NCBI GenBank assembly: GCA_017991835.1 | Contig: JAGOPY010000007.1 | Coordinates: 49,437 to 113,436, forward strand | Direction: 5' to 3' | Source of the DNA: Bacteroidales bacterium | Lineage (GTDB): Bacteria; Bacteroidota; Bacteroidia; Bacteroidales; JAGOPY01 | DNA length: 64,000 bases | Shown: positions 1-7,761 of the stretch, one piece after another | How the letters are laid out: every line of letters starts with the position of its first letter | Position numbering within the stretch: the first letter of the stretch is position 1 | Translations under genes and position numbers: made by a program | Notes under the pieces: model-generated | The model's input: the letters and a program-made list of their open reading frames with translations, nothing else | What the model was told of the DNA's origin: nothing | Database searches by the model: none

Positions 1-190
1 CCTCATCAAGGATAAATGCATGATCGGTTTGCGCGCCATCGCGTTCATGACCATGATGAGGGAGTTCATGATGGTGATCCGGGTCCGTATTTGAGCTGTC
101 GTGATCATGATGTTGATGCGGAATAACAGCATGGGCCATCAGAATGATGAAGGCTACGAGAATGGATGTAATGGCTGTTATTTGTCTCAT
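1..190 (-). CDS. Histidine-rich exported protein, N-terminal part (runs off the window)
   Basis: The minus strand reads open from an ATG at 188-190 to the window edge, giving 63 residues. The protein begins MRQITAITSILVAFIILMAH, a hydrophobic signal sequence or membrane anchor, followed by a very His/Asp-rich stretch (PHQHHDHD, DPDHHHELPHHGH). A second in-frame ATG two codons upstream (194-196) is an alternative start. Small His-rich periplasmic proteins of this type are common in Bacteroidota and often lie beside metal-efflux genes; a metal-binding role is an inference from composition only. The C-terminus and any downstream partner are outside the window. Confidence 0.6.
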   Translation of the reverse strand, partial: MRQITAITSILVAFIILMAHAVIPHQHHDHDSSNTDPDHHHELPHHGHERDGAQTDHAFILDE

Positions 191-233
191 CTGCATGAAT
201 AATAAATGCAAATATCTGAATATTATTTCATTT

Positions 234-1490
234 TCACTCAAACTCCACCTTATCAATCTCCTTCATGATCCGATCCGTCTCCGTGAGGGCCACGATGATC
301 TTTTGGTAGTGCCTGACGTCTTCGAACGACAGCTGCCGGCCTTTCCGGTCCTTCAGCCACTTCTGCGCCGGCTGGTAGCCACCGATGTAGAATTCCCAGG
401 CTACCTGCGGAACATGATCGAAATACTGGCTTTCATTGATCCACACTTTTTTCTCTTCATACCTGACCTTTCCGACTTCATTCGTTCCGCTGACGGGATA
501 AGACGTGATGAACCGCTCAACAACCGGGCTTTCCAGGAGGTGGATTTGCCGAAGTTCACCGCCCAGCTTGACGAAATTCCAGAATGTTTCCTGGTCCTTG
601 GGATATGGGATGCGGGGGAAATCGATCTTCAGAAATTCTTTGTACTTCGCCCTGTATGTTGGGGAATGAAGGATGGCATATATGTAGTCGAGAATGTCGA
701 TGGGAGCGAAAGTGCCGGGCGTGGGTTCTTTTTCGGGGGTGAAGGTGAGGGCTAATAGTCCAGCAAGTTGCTGGACTATTTGGGGATTAAAATTTGGGAT
801 TCTATTATTCTGAATAGTTTTGTCAATATCTATTTGATTATCAGAGATTAAATATAGAGGAAAGATAGAATTTTTATCATAAGCTGAAAACGATTTGTGT
901 CCAGCAATATTTCTTGAAATAAATGCACCAACATTGTCTTTCGTTTGTTTTGGGATTATTAATCCTATATTATTGTTTGTCAGAAAGTTATTCATTATTG
1001 CTCCACGTGGAAATGCAAAAAATCCTTTTGTTTTTCCAGAATAGAATGTCAATCTATAATCAAAAGGTCTATATAAAATATTAATAATAAATAACTTACT
1101 ATTCAATACATCTGCCTTAGCTGAGGCTACTGTCCAATCTCTTCCATCTGGCTTATTATCATGCTTTAATCTAAATTCTTCTGGTTTAAGCTCCTTTAAG
1201 TCATTTACAGTATTAATCAGAGTTTGTATTTCAAAGTGAATTGTAATTTGGTCTCGTTCGGAAGTAACTCCATTTGAGTAATTATTAAATAAATTAGGAA
1301 TCGTAAAGCCCCTATTATATATCTCTATATTTGAACGATCTAGTTTTCTAAAATTGAAGTTAGGTTCCATTAATTCTAATGTGAACCAATACATTTTTTC
1401 CAAAGAATTTGTATTCAGAAACTCATATTTTTCCTCTCTTTTCCCGAAGAGGTCATAATGAAAAACTTGGGCTAACTTTTTGTCATTCAT
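234..1490 (-). CDS. Type IIG/ISP-like restriction-modification enzyme, C-terminal (specificity) half
   Basis: 418 residues from the ATG at 1488-1490, which overlaps the 3' end of the DUF1016 gene by 8 bases (ATGAATGA), so translation is probably coupled. The opening residues (KLAQVFHYDLFGKREEKYEF) and the block TFAPIDILDYIYAILHSPTY followed by KIDFPRIPYP are what I recall as the C-terminal target-recognition region of single-chain type IIG/ISP-like enzymes (the 'LlaBIII C-terminal specificity domain' type). In those enzymes this segment directly continues the methylase domain. Here the methylase half is a separate gene at 2756-4633. The half carries no nuclease or methylase motif of its own. 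An internal 27-nt palindrome (754-780) encodes IVQQLAGLL. It could work as a separate specificity subunit or be a dead fragment; the intact frame and coupled start favour expression. Confidence 0.72.
   Translation of the reverse strand: MNDKKLAQVFHYDLFGKREEKYEFLNTNSLEKMYWFTLELMEPNFNFRKLDRSNIEIYNRGFTIPNLFNNYSNGVTSERDQITIHFEIQTLINTVNDLKELKPEEFRLKHDNKPDGRDWTVASAKADVLNSKLFIINILYRPFDYRLTFYSGKTKGFFAFPRGAIMNNFLTNNNIGLIIPKQTKDNVGAFISRNIAGHKSFSAYDKNSIFPLYLISDNQIDIDKTIQNNRIPNFNPQIVQQLAGLLALTFTPEKEPTPGTFAPIDILDYIYAILHSPTYRAKYKEFLKIDFPRIPYPKDQETFWNFVKLGGELRQIHLLESPVVERFITSYPVSGTNEVGKVRYEEKKVWINESQYFDHVPQVAWEFYIGGYQPAQKWLKDRKGRQLSFEDVRHYQKIIVALTETDRIMKEIDKVEFE
754..780. repeat. Perfect 27-nt palindrome inside the restriction-enzyme C-half
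   Basis: Arms AATAGTCCAGCAA and TTGCTGGACTATT around one central G. The 19-nt core GTCCAGCAAGTTGCTGGAC is the same as in the two copies inside the DUF1016 gene. It is translated as part of IVQQLAGLL. Confidence 0.85.
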
Positions 1491-2622
1491 GGGACTCGTC
1501 TTTAAAAAGTTCTCTTTCCAGTTCTTCAACAGTAGGCATTGCGTTTTTGATATTAATCGGCAATTCATTGAAAGTAAAGGCGCTGACACCGATGGGCTTG
1601 TTTACATCGCGGAGGGCGAATTCCACGTTTAAATTGTCCTTGGTCTTGCACAGCAACATACCGATCGTGGCACCATCCTCAGGGGCTTTGACCAGGGAAT
1701 CAATGGCTGAAAGATAAAAATTCAGTTTGCCGATAAATTCCGGCTCAAATTCCTTCATCTTCAGCTCAATTACGACATAGGATTTTAGCCGCACATGATA
1801 GAAGAGCAGATCGAGCCGGTATTCCTTTGTCCCTACCTGTAGTTCATACTGCCGGCCCATGTATGCAAAGCCCTTTCCAAGCTCAAGAAGGAATTGGGTA
1901 ATGTTTTTCACCAATTGCCGCTCGAGGTCAAGCTCCTGAATATCCTGCTCAAGCGTCAGGAAATTGAAATTATACGGATCTTTCAGTAACTGGTTAGCCA
2001 GGTCGGATTGCGGTTTGGGCAACGTCAGCTCAAAATTGGATATAGCTTTACCCTGGCGGGCGTACAGATTGCTTTCGATTTGCATCTGAAGAACGGAACG
2101 GCTCCAGTTATTGGAAATCGTTTGCTGAATATAAAACAGGGCTTCTTTAATTGATTTTGATTTCTGTATGATGATTACATTATGCCACCAAGGTACTTTA
2201 CAACAATACGATAATAATAGCTTGTCAATAGAACTAACTTCATGAATAAGAGCTTTATCAAATTGTCCAGCAACTTGCTGGACTTTTTCAATGGGTTCTA
2301 ATTGTCCAGCAACTTGCTGGACTTTTTGTTTCTCATCAGAATAAAATAGATAAAATCGTTTACAAGCAAAGAGATTGGATCTTGAAAACCCACTCATATC
2401 AGGAAATTCATTTTTCAGATCAGCAGCAACCTGACCAATAATTCCATCACCATATTTGCTATTGCTCTGAATGATCTTTATTTGACGACCCAGGTCCCAA
2501 TATAACCTGATTAGTTCTTCATTAACACTTAACGCCGCTTTAATCTGGCTATTCCTTATGATGGACTTAACTTTGCCAAGCCAATCATTATAATCTTTAC
2601 CAATAATTATCTTCTCTGTCAT
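1483..2622 (-). CDS. DUF1016 / YhcG-type PD-(D/E)XK nuclease
   Basis: 379 residues. The N-terminal region (MTEKIIIGKDYNDWLGKVKS, then a helical IRLYWDLGRQI block) and the C-terminal domain match the DUF1016/YhcG family. The C-terminal half carries a PD-(D/E)XK nuclease signature: YRLDLLFYHVRLKSYVVIELK, with the catalytic Asp in RLDLLF and the ExK in IELK. The family motif usually ending in WGHN is present as VPWWHNVIIIQK. Such genes often sit inside type I and other restriction-modification operons; their role is unsettled. Here the gene lies between the two halves of one restriction enzyme. Two in-frame copies of a palindrome (2265-2283 and 2304-2322) add the repeated peptide KVQQVAGQ just before the WWHN block, where homologues lack it as far as I recall. 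Confidence 0.85.
   Translation of the reverse strand: MTEKIIIGKDYNDWLGKVKSIIRNSQIKAALSVNEELIRLYWDLGRQIKIIQSNSKYGDGIIGQVAADLKNEFPDMSGFSRSNLFACKRFYLFYSDEKQKVQQVAGQLEPIEKVQQVAGQFDKALIHEVSSIDKLLLSYCCKVPWWHNVIIIQKSKSIKEALFYIQQTISNNWSRSVLQMQIESNLYARQGKAISNFELTLPKPQSDLANQLLKDPYNFNFLTLEQDIQELDLERQLVKNITQFLLELGKGFAYMGRQYELQVGTKEYRLDLLFYHVRLKSYVVIELKMKEFEPEFIGKLNFYLSAIDSLVKAPEDGATIGMLLCKTKDNLNVEFALRDVNKPIGVSAFTFNELPINIKNAMPTVEELERELFKDESHE
2265..2322. repeat. Two in-frame copies of a 19-nt palindrome inside the DUF1016 gene
   Basis: Core GTCCAGCAACTTGCTGGAC at 2265-2283 and again at 2304-2322, exactly 39 bases (13 codons) apart. Both copies are followed on the plus strand by a run of T. On the coding strand each unit reads AAAAAG, then the palindrome, then CAATT, and is translated KVQQVAGQ. 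Confidence 0.88.
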
Positions 2623-2703
2623 TTCTGTTTTATTCTGTGTAAATCCGTGAACTCTGTGGTTATAAAAATGCTATAATCATTCATCAGAATTAAATATTTT
2701 TAA

Positions 2704-2752
2704 TCGAACAGCTTGTTCGACAAATTTTCAAAAAAGCCAACAGCCTGTTGGC
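2704..2752. repeat. Two related palindromes between the N-half and the DUF1016 gene
   Basis: TCGAACAGCTTGTTCGA at 2704-2720 and GCCAACAGCCTGTTGGC at 2736-2752. Sequence differs from the GTCCAGCAA core, but the layout is the same (17-19 nt, odd length, A-run before and CAA(A)TT after). The second lies 4 nt after the N-half stop codon and is followed on the minus strand by six T, so it may double as a terminator. Confidence 0.75.
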
Positions 2753-2755
2753 CAA

Positions 2756-4633
2756 TTAACCCCTCCTCTTCACAAAAATATTAATACTCACGCCCTGCAT
2801 AATATCGAACACATTCTCATCCTTTCCCCCCGCGGGATTCACTTCCTTCTTCTTCGCATTGCCATGCAGATCAAGAATATAGATCTTGTCAAACGATTCC
2901 GCAAGATGTTTCCTCATCTGGCGGTGGATGATCCCGTCGATGAAACTGTTATTGGAAATGAACGCAAGGATGCCTTCGCCGGTCTTTTCAATGAAATACT
3001 GCCCGAACCGGATAAATTTGATGTAATCATCGGATAAAGGCTGGATATTCTTTTCATTCAGATCTTTTTTATAATCAGAAACCAGCTTCTCGATCCACGG
3101 CGATTTATTGCTGCTGCTCACCGAATACGGCGGATTACCCAGCACCACCATCACAGGCGTATCTCGTTTCACATGATTTGCTTCATTTGCTTCCTGTGAT
3201 AGCCAGGAAGCGAACAAGGTTCCGGTGTCCTGGTGATGCTCTTCCAGTGAATTTGTCAGATAAACCTTTAGTCGTTGCTGCTTTGAAGGTTTGTAGCCTG
3301 ATTCCTGCAGCAAGAGTTCCAGCTTCAGGTGGGCCATGGCATAGGAAGCCATCAGGATCTCGAAGCCGTTCAGCCTGGGCAGCAAATGATCCTCCACGTA
3401 TTGGCTCCAGATGCCTTCCTGCCCTTCAAATTTTTTATGCACTTGCTTGATCACTTCTGCAAGAAATGTCCCGGTTCCGCACGCCGGATCAAGGACCTGG
3501 ACCCGGTGAACCTCCTGTTCGACCATTTTTCCCTGCACCGGCACTTTCACTTTTATCTTCGAGGTATCGGCCAGCCCTTGCGGGAGACCGAATTCCTCTT
3601 TCAGGATATCATCCACCGCCCTCACAATGAAATTCACCACCGGCTCGGGAGTGTACCAAACGCCCCGGCTTTTCCGGAGTGCAGGATTATACTCGGAAAG
3701 AAAAGTCTCATAGAAATGGATCATCGGGTCGGTCTGCTGCGTCTCCTTGCCAAAATCCTTCAGGATAGCCGAAACGTCCGTATGCTGAAAAATATCGGCA
3801 AGGTCATCTACGATCCATTTGATCCGGTCATCGAGGTCATAGCCGGCAATGTACTGGAATAACTTCCGGAGGAATGGATTGGAGGAGGGAATAAGCTGCG
3901 CGGCTTCCTGCCGGGTAAAATCTTCCAGGGTTGGATCATGGAGCCTGGCGGCAAACATCCCGTAAGCGATGGTCTGTGCGTAAATATCAGCGAAATCATT
4001 CGACGTAATGTCATGGATCAGGACCTGCCGGAAGGCATTCATTTGATCATTCAAGGTATTATTGGCCTCCTCGAACAAATTGCTGCCTGAAGTGCTCTGA
4101 ACGCCTGTCAGGGCGTTGTCAATTACACCGGCAAGGAGCCTGGCCTTGGCAGCCATCATAACAGACAGCTTAGCGGCAGATTTGATCGTTTGGCCTGTAA
4201 ACGAAGCAAAGTTCCTGATCAGATCCTCAAAAGCCTTGAACATCTCCGGCCTGGGGATGATCTTACCCGGAACCACATTGGCAAGCTGAACAGAAGCTAC
4301 AAACTCACCATTGCGAAAGAGTTGGAATGTCAGATAATCGGTCAGAATCAGGTTATCCAGGGACTTCCTGTAACGGTCAAGCTGTTCTTTAATGTCTTTA
4401 CCGTTCAGGTCTTTCCCAACGTCCTTTGCTTCGATATAGCCGACTGGGATATTCTTCCTGGTCAATATATAGTCAGGCGCGCCGCACTCGATCCTTGAAG
4501 GCTCGTTAGTGACAGCAATGCCTGGCAAAAGGCATTCGAGAAGATTCCGTAAATCAGGCCGGTAACTGTGCTCGGTAGATATGCCGGATTTGTAAAGCTG
4601 ATTTAATTTTTGAAGATACTCCGGAATGGACAT
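2756..4633 (-). CDS. Type IIG/ISP-like restriction-modification enzyme, N-terminal half (nuclease plus N6-adenine methylase)
   Basis: 625 residues. Residues 53-70 hold a PD-(D/E)XK nuclease pattern (PD at 53-54, EAK at 68-70 in YIEAKD). A helical connector follows, then the methylase: motif I LDPACGTGTF at about 381-390 and catalytic motif IV NPPY at 500-503, the class that methylates adenine N6. The frame ends at VKRRG shortly after the methylase core, where single-chain relatives run on into the specificity domain; that domain is encoded separately at 234-1490. No helicase motifs are visible, so this is closer to type IIG than to true helicase-bearing type ISP enzymes. The stop codon is followed within 4 nt by a 17-nt palindrome and, on this strand, a run of six T, which could act as a terminator. 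Confidence 0.85.
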   Translation of the reverse strand: MSIPEYLQKLNQLYKSGISTEHSYRPDLRNLLECLLPGIAVTNEPSRIECGAPDYILTRKNIPVGYIEAKDVGKDLNGKDIKEQLDRYRKSLDNLILTDYLTFQLFRNGEFVASVQLANVVPGKIIPRPEMFKAFEDLIRNFASFTGQTIKSAAKLSVMMAAKARLLAGVIDNALTGVQSTSGSNLFEEANNTLNDQMNAFRQVLIHDITSNDFADIYAQTIAYGMFAARLHDPTLEDFTRQEAAQLIPSSNPFLRKLFQYIAGYDLDDRIKWIVDDLADIFQHTDVSAILKDFGKETQQTDPMIHFYETFLSEYNPALRKSRGVWYTPEPVVNFIVRAVDDILKEEFGLPQGLADTSKIKVKVPVQGKMVEQEVHRVQVLDPACGTGTFLAEVIKQVHKKFEGQEGIWSQYVEDHLLPRLNGFEILMASYAMAHLKLELLLQESGYKPSKQQRLKVYLTNSLEEHHQDTGTLFASWLSQEANEANHVKRDTPVMVVLGNPPYSVSSSNKSPWIEKLVSDYKKDLNEKNIQPLSDDYIKFIRFGQYFIEKTGEGILAFISNNSFIDGIIHRQMRKHLAESFDKIYILDLHGNAKKKEVNPAGGKDENVFDIMQGVSINIFVKRRG

Positions 4634-4719
4634 GACATTATGTTTTCCGGATTAAAATTACTCTATTCATCGCAATAATTTAACCTGGCTGGTGATTTTT
4701 CATGTATCCATTTCTTATT

Positions 4720-4807
4720 CAACCCTATTGGGGTTGGCTTATCAGGGCAGGCACTTAATACCGGATGTTACACAACCGGTTATTCGTATTCAAGCCCAAC
4801 GGGCTTG
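4720..4807. repeat. Pair of GC-rich palindromes in the spacer before the AAA_14 gene
   Basis: CAACCCTATTGGGGTTG (4720-4736) and CAAGCCCAACGGGCTTG (4791-4807), about 55 bp apart, a REP/BIME-like pair. The remaining spacer from 4634 to 5036 holds short CTGACGA-type simple repeats (about 4896-4928) and one arm of a direct repeat (4826-4863). I see no gene in it. Confidence 0.6.
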
Positions 4808-4825
4808 GGAATGGGCATTTCTGAA

Positions 4826-4863
4826 TTCACAATTTCAATACCATTTCATAATAATGGGGAATG
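4826..4863 (+). repeat. Direct repeat, left copy, flanking the AAA_14/DUF4143 gene
   Basis: A 38-nt segment starting TTCACAATTTCAATACCATT recurs at 6194-6231 with about 3 mismatches. The two copies bracket the gene at 5037-6161. Confidence 0.75.
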
Positions 4864-4999
4864 TTAAGGACACAATAGAAAACGGGAAATTTACTGCTGA
4901 CTGACGACTATCGACTGACGACTGACTAGTGATAGCAGGAAAACCATTAAATATTAGCAAATAATTGTCGCCTTTGTGTTTAAATTTGTTTATTTTCCT

Positions 5000-5007
5000 T
5001 ATATTTG
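5000..5007 (+). promoter_or_regulatory. Bacteroidota -7 element (TATATTTG)
   Basis: Matches TAnnTTTG and lies 30 bases before the ATG at 5037. It supports that start over an upstream in-frame ATG at 4965, which would precede the expected transcript start. No -33 TTTG at ideal spacing. Confidence 0.45.
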
Positions 5008-5036
5008 CTGACGGTATTTATATTAATTTGGTCAGC

Positions 5037-6161
5037 ATGATATACAGATTTCTTACTGATGATATTTTAAAGAGTCTTCATCCTGGTTTTGTAACCGGAC
5101 TTTTCGGTGCAAGAAGGACTGGAAAAACCTTTCTGATGGAACAGATCAGGGACCGGATTGAAGGAAAGCAAATTCTGATGGTTCAGGGAGATAACCTGGA
5201 TGTGGCGGAGATATTGTCAAGCCAGCGGCTAAGCGTTTTAAAGCAATTTACTGCCGGCTACGATTATTTATTCATCGACGAAGCGCAAAAAATTCCCGGC
5301 ATTGGCGATAATCTGAAACTTATTGTGGATAATATCCCTGAACTTGCTGTATTTGTGACCGGATCATCTGCATTCGATCTGAAAAATAAAATTGGAGAAC
5401 CACTCACAGGAAGGAGCAAGTACTTTTATCTTTATCCCATTGCACAGCTTGAACTCAAAGATGATTTTCTCACTTCTAAGGAAAATCTGGAGTCCCGATT
5501 GATTTATGGCTCTTATCCCCAAATTATGACTGCAACTACTGAAATGGAACGAAGGGATATGCTGGAATCAATAAAAAATGGTGTTTTGCTGAAAGACATC
5601 CTTGAACTGGATAATCTGAAAGATTCGCTCTTTATTCTGAATTTACTCCGGTTGATTGCGTTTCAAATCGGCAATGATGTATCCGCCACTGAACTGGCAA
5701 ACCGGTTGGGGGTAAGCAAAAACACTGTTACAAGGTATCTTGAATTACTTGAGAAATGCTATATTCTTTTTTCCCTGCCCGGCTTCAGCAGGAATCTGCG
5801 TAAGGAGATCACCAAGTCACACCGGTATTTCTTTTGGGATAACGGGATCAGGAATGTGGTCATATCAAATTTCAACAGGCTTTCACTGCGGGATGATACC
5901 GGGCGTCTCTGGGAGAATTTCTGCATCTCTGAACGGCTTAAGAGAAATCATAATTTAAGGATGCACTGCAACTACTTTTTCTGGAGAACTTATGACCAGA
6001 AAGAGATTGACCTGATTGAAGAATCTGATGGTTACCTGACTGGCTTCGAATTTAAATGGACCGAAAAGACTGCGAAAATCCCTCATGAGTTCTTAGCAAC
6101 TTATAAAAACTCTACATTTAACATCATTCACAAAGAAAATTATCTTGATTTTGTGAAATGA
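5037..6161 (+). CDS. AAA_14/DUF4143-family ATPase (copy 1 of 3)
   Basis: 374 residues from the ATG at 5037. Walker A is GARRTGKTF near the N-terminus and Walker B is YLFIDEAQ. A helix-turn-helix-like stretch (SATELANRLGVSKNTVTRYL) lies in the middle and the C-terminal DUF4143 domain carries a PD-(D/E)XK-like pattern, KEIDLIEESDG followed by FEFK. Proteins of this family are abundant, frequently transferred and of unclear function; a mobile or defence-related role is suspected for some. The gene stands alone and is bracketed by a 38-nt direct repeat. Two distant relatives lie at 42545-43783 and 57826-58989. Confidence 0.85.
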   Translation: MIYRFLTDDILKSLHPGFVTGLFGARRTGKTFLMEQIRDRIEGKQILMVQGDNLDVAEILSSQRLSVLKQFTAGYDYLFIDEAQKIPGIGDNLKLIVDNIPELAVFVTGSSAFDLKNKIGEPLTGRSKYFYLYPIAQLELKDDFLTSKENLESRLIYGSYPQIMTATTEMERRDMLESIKNGVLLKDILELDNLKDSLFILNLLRLIAFQIGNDVSATELANRLGVSKNTVTRYLELLEKCYILFSLPGFSRNLRKEITKSHRYFFWDNGIRNVVISNFNRLSLRDDTGRLWENFCISERLKRNHNLRMHCNYFFWRTYDQKEIDLIEESDGYLTGFEFKWTEKTAKIPHEFLATYKNSTFNIIHKENYLDFVK

Positions 6162-6193
6162 AAAATACCCTGCCGGGCGTTATCATTTCTCAT

Positions 6194-6231
6194 TTCACAA
6201 TTTCAATACCATTTCACAATAATGGGAAACG
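6194..6231 (+). repeat. Direct repeat, right copy, flanking the AAA_14/DUF4143 gene
   Basis: Second copy of the segment at 4826-4863, 33 bases after the gene's stop codon. Low-complexity AAAATGATAAATGG-type repeats follow to about 6330. Confidence 0.75.
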
Positions 6232-6334
6232 TGTAAGACAATGAAAAATGATAAATGGAAAATGAAATGAAAAATGATAAATGGAAAATGAAATGAAAAA
6301 TGCGCAATGCAAAATGAGCAATGCGCAATGGCAG

Positions 6335-6408
6335 TGATCCCGAAGGGACTCGAACCCCCAACCCTCAGAACCGGAATCTGATGCTCTATCCAATTGAGCC
6401 ACGGGACC
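6335..6408 (-). tRNA. tRNA-Arg (anticodon CCG)
   Basis: Minus strand folds as a full cloverleaf: acceptor GGTCCCG with CGGGATC (one G-U pair), D-arm GCTC/GAGC, anticodon stem TCAGA/TCTGA with loop TTCCGGT (anticodon CCG, reads CGG), T-loop TTCGAGT, discriminator A. CCA is not encoded. Confidence 0.95.
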
Positions 6409-6500
6409 GGAGAAATGTTGAATGTTGAATTTTAAATTTTAAATTAATAATAAATATTCCCGAATTCAACCTTTAACATTCAACATTCAAAATTACTATG

Positions 6501-6508
6501 CAAAGGTA
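6501..6508 (-). promoter_or_regulatory. -7 element (TACCTTTG) facing tRNA-Arg
   Basis: Fits TAnnTTTG on the minus strand about 93 bases upstream of the tRNA. It is back to back with the aldolase -7 element at 6529-6536. Confidence 0.4.
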
Positions 6509-6528
6509 GCTAAAAAACAGAATAGTTA

Positions 6529-6536
6529 TACCTTTG
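6529..6536 (+). promoter_or_regulatory. -7 element (TACCTTTG) for the aldolase gene
   Basis: Fits TAnnTTTG, 36 bases before the ATG at 6573. No clear -33 TTTG. Confidence 0.45.
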
Positions 6537-6572
6537 CACCATTCAAATTTGTCTAACTAATTAATTTAAAAT

Positions 6573-7652
6573 ATGCCAACCAGGATAATAGATCATGTTA
6601 AGCCGGGTGTTGTTTCCGGTGATGATGTTTCAAAGATTTTTGCCATTGCCAAAGCCGATGGATTTGCTTTACCGGCCGTTAATGTCGTTAGTACCGACAG
6701 CGTGAATGCGGTGATGGAAGCAGCCAAGTTGGTGAACTCCCCGGTCATCATTCAGTTTTCCAACGGCGGCGCGGCTTTCTATGCCGGCAAAGGGCTGTCG
6801 AACGAAGGCGAAAAGGCGGCGATCGCCGGATCGGTCACCGGTGCGCTTCATATCCATCTCCTGGCCGAAATGTACGGCATCCCCGTCATCCTCCATACCG
6901 ACCATGCCGCCAAAAAGCTCCTCCCCTGGATCGACGGGCTGCTCGACGAAGGCGAGAAACACTTTGCCAAAACCGGTAAACCGCTCTTCAGCTCACATAT
7001 GCTCGACCTGTCGGAAGAACCGATCGAAGAAAATATCGAGATCTGTAAAAAATACCTGGCCCGGATGGCCAAAATCGGCATGACGCTGGAGATCGAGCTG
7101 GGCGTTACCGGCGGCGAAGAAGACGGCGTCGACAATACGGGGATCGACAGTTCGAAGCTTTACACGCAGCCCGAGCATGTGGCCTATGCCTACAGCGAAC
7201 TGAGCAAGATCAGCCCCCGCTTCACGATAGCCGCCTCCTTTGGAAACGTCCACGGCGTGTACAAGCCGGGTAACGTGAAGCTCCAACCGGTCATCCTCAA
7301 CAATTCCCAGAAATACATCGAACAGAAGCTGAACACCGGGCCCAAGCCGGTGAATTTCGTCTTCCACGGCGGCTCGGGCTCAAGCCAGGCCGAGATCCGG
7401 GAAGCGATCTCCTACGGCGTGATCAAGATGAATATCGACACCGACACGCAATGGGCCATGTGGGAAGGGGTCCACGAATATTACAAGAAATACCAGGGCT
7501 ACCTGCAGGGGCAGATCGGAAATCCCGAAGGCGACGACAAACCCAACAAGAAATACTACGATCCGCGCAAGTGGCTTCGCGAAGGCGAATCGGCCATGAT
7601 TAAAAGGCTGAAGGTGGCATTTGAGGATTTGAATTGTGTGGATAGAAATTAA
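6573..7652 (+). CDS. fbaA: Class II fructose-bisphosphate aldolase
   Basis: 359 residues, the length of E. coli FbaA. It cleaves fructose 1,6-bisphosphate to dihydroxyacetone phosphate and glyceraldehyde 3-phosphate in glycolysis, and does the reverse in gluconeogenesis. The Zn/catalytic block VILHTDHAAKKLLPW places Asp110 and His111 where family FbaA has its catalytic Asp and Zn-binding His. The GGEEDGVDN block and FVFHGGSGSS phosphate-binding loop are present, and INIDTDTQWA-like sequence (MNIDTDTQWAMW) follows. The GC-rich, codon-biased frame suggests high expression. It is a single-gene unit with its own -7 element, followed by simple repeats (TTCAATTG and CTGCTGA units, 7676-7755). Confidence 0.97.
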   Translation: MPTRIIDHVKPGVVSGDDVSKIFAIAKADGFALPAVNVVSTDSVNAVMEAAKLVNSPVIIQFSNGGAAFYAGKGLSNEGEKAAIAGSVTGALHIHLLAEMYGIPVILHTDHAAKKLLPWIDGLLDEGEKHFAKTGKPLFSSHMLDLSEEPIEENIEICKKYLARMAKIGMTLEIELGVTGGEEDGVDNTGIDSSKLYTQPEHVAYAYSELSKISPRFTIAASFGNVHGVYKPGNVKLQPVILNNSQKYIEQKLNTGPKPVNFVFHGGSGSSQAEIREAISYGVIKMNIDTDTQWAMWEGVHEYYKKYQGYLQGQIGNPEGDDKPNKKYYDPRKWLREGESAMIKRLKVAFEDLNCVDRN

Positions 7653-7761
7653 TTCCCCGCAGCTAAGTCAGGTGGTTCAATTGTTCAATTGTCCAATTGT
7701 TCAATTGTTCAATTGTTAAATATCAACTGCTGACTGCTGACTGCTGACTGCCTACTGTCTA

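Noticed and set aside
144..755. 203-codon plus-strand frame opposite the restriction C-half
   Set aside because: Antisense shadow; the minus-strand frame has clear family motifs.
2263..2325. The KVQQVAGQ repeats as a protein-level motif such as a coiled coil
   Set aside because: The underlying DNA is identical and palindromic over 19 nt, which points to a DNA element and not selection on the peptide.
2623..2755. Terminal repeats of an insertion sequence around the DUF1016 gene
   Set aside because: No matching inverted repeats or target duplication could be found by eye at both ends; the only repeats are the palindromes, which also lie inside the genes.
4692..4904. 70-codon frame in the spacer before the AAA_14 gene
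   Set aside because: Made largely of the two palindromes and the direct repeat; no promoter or homology signal.
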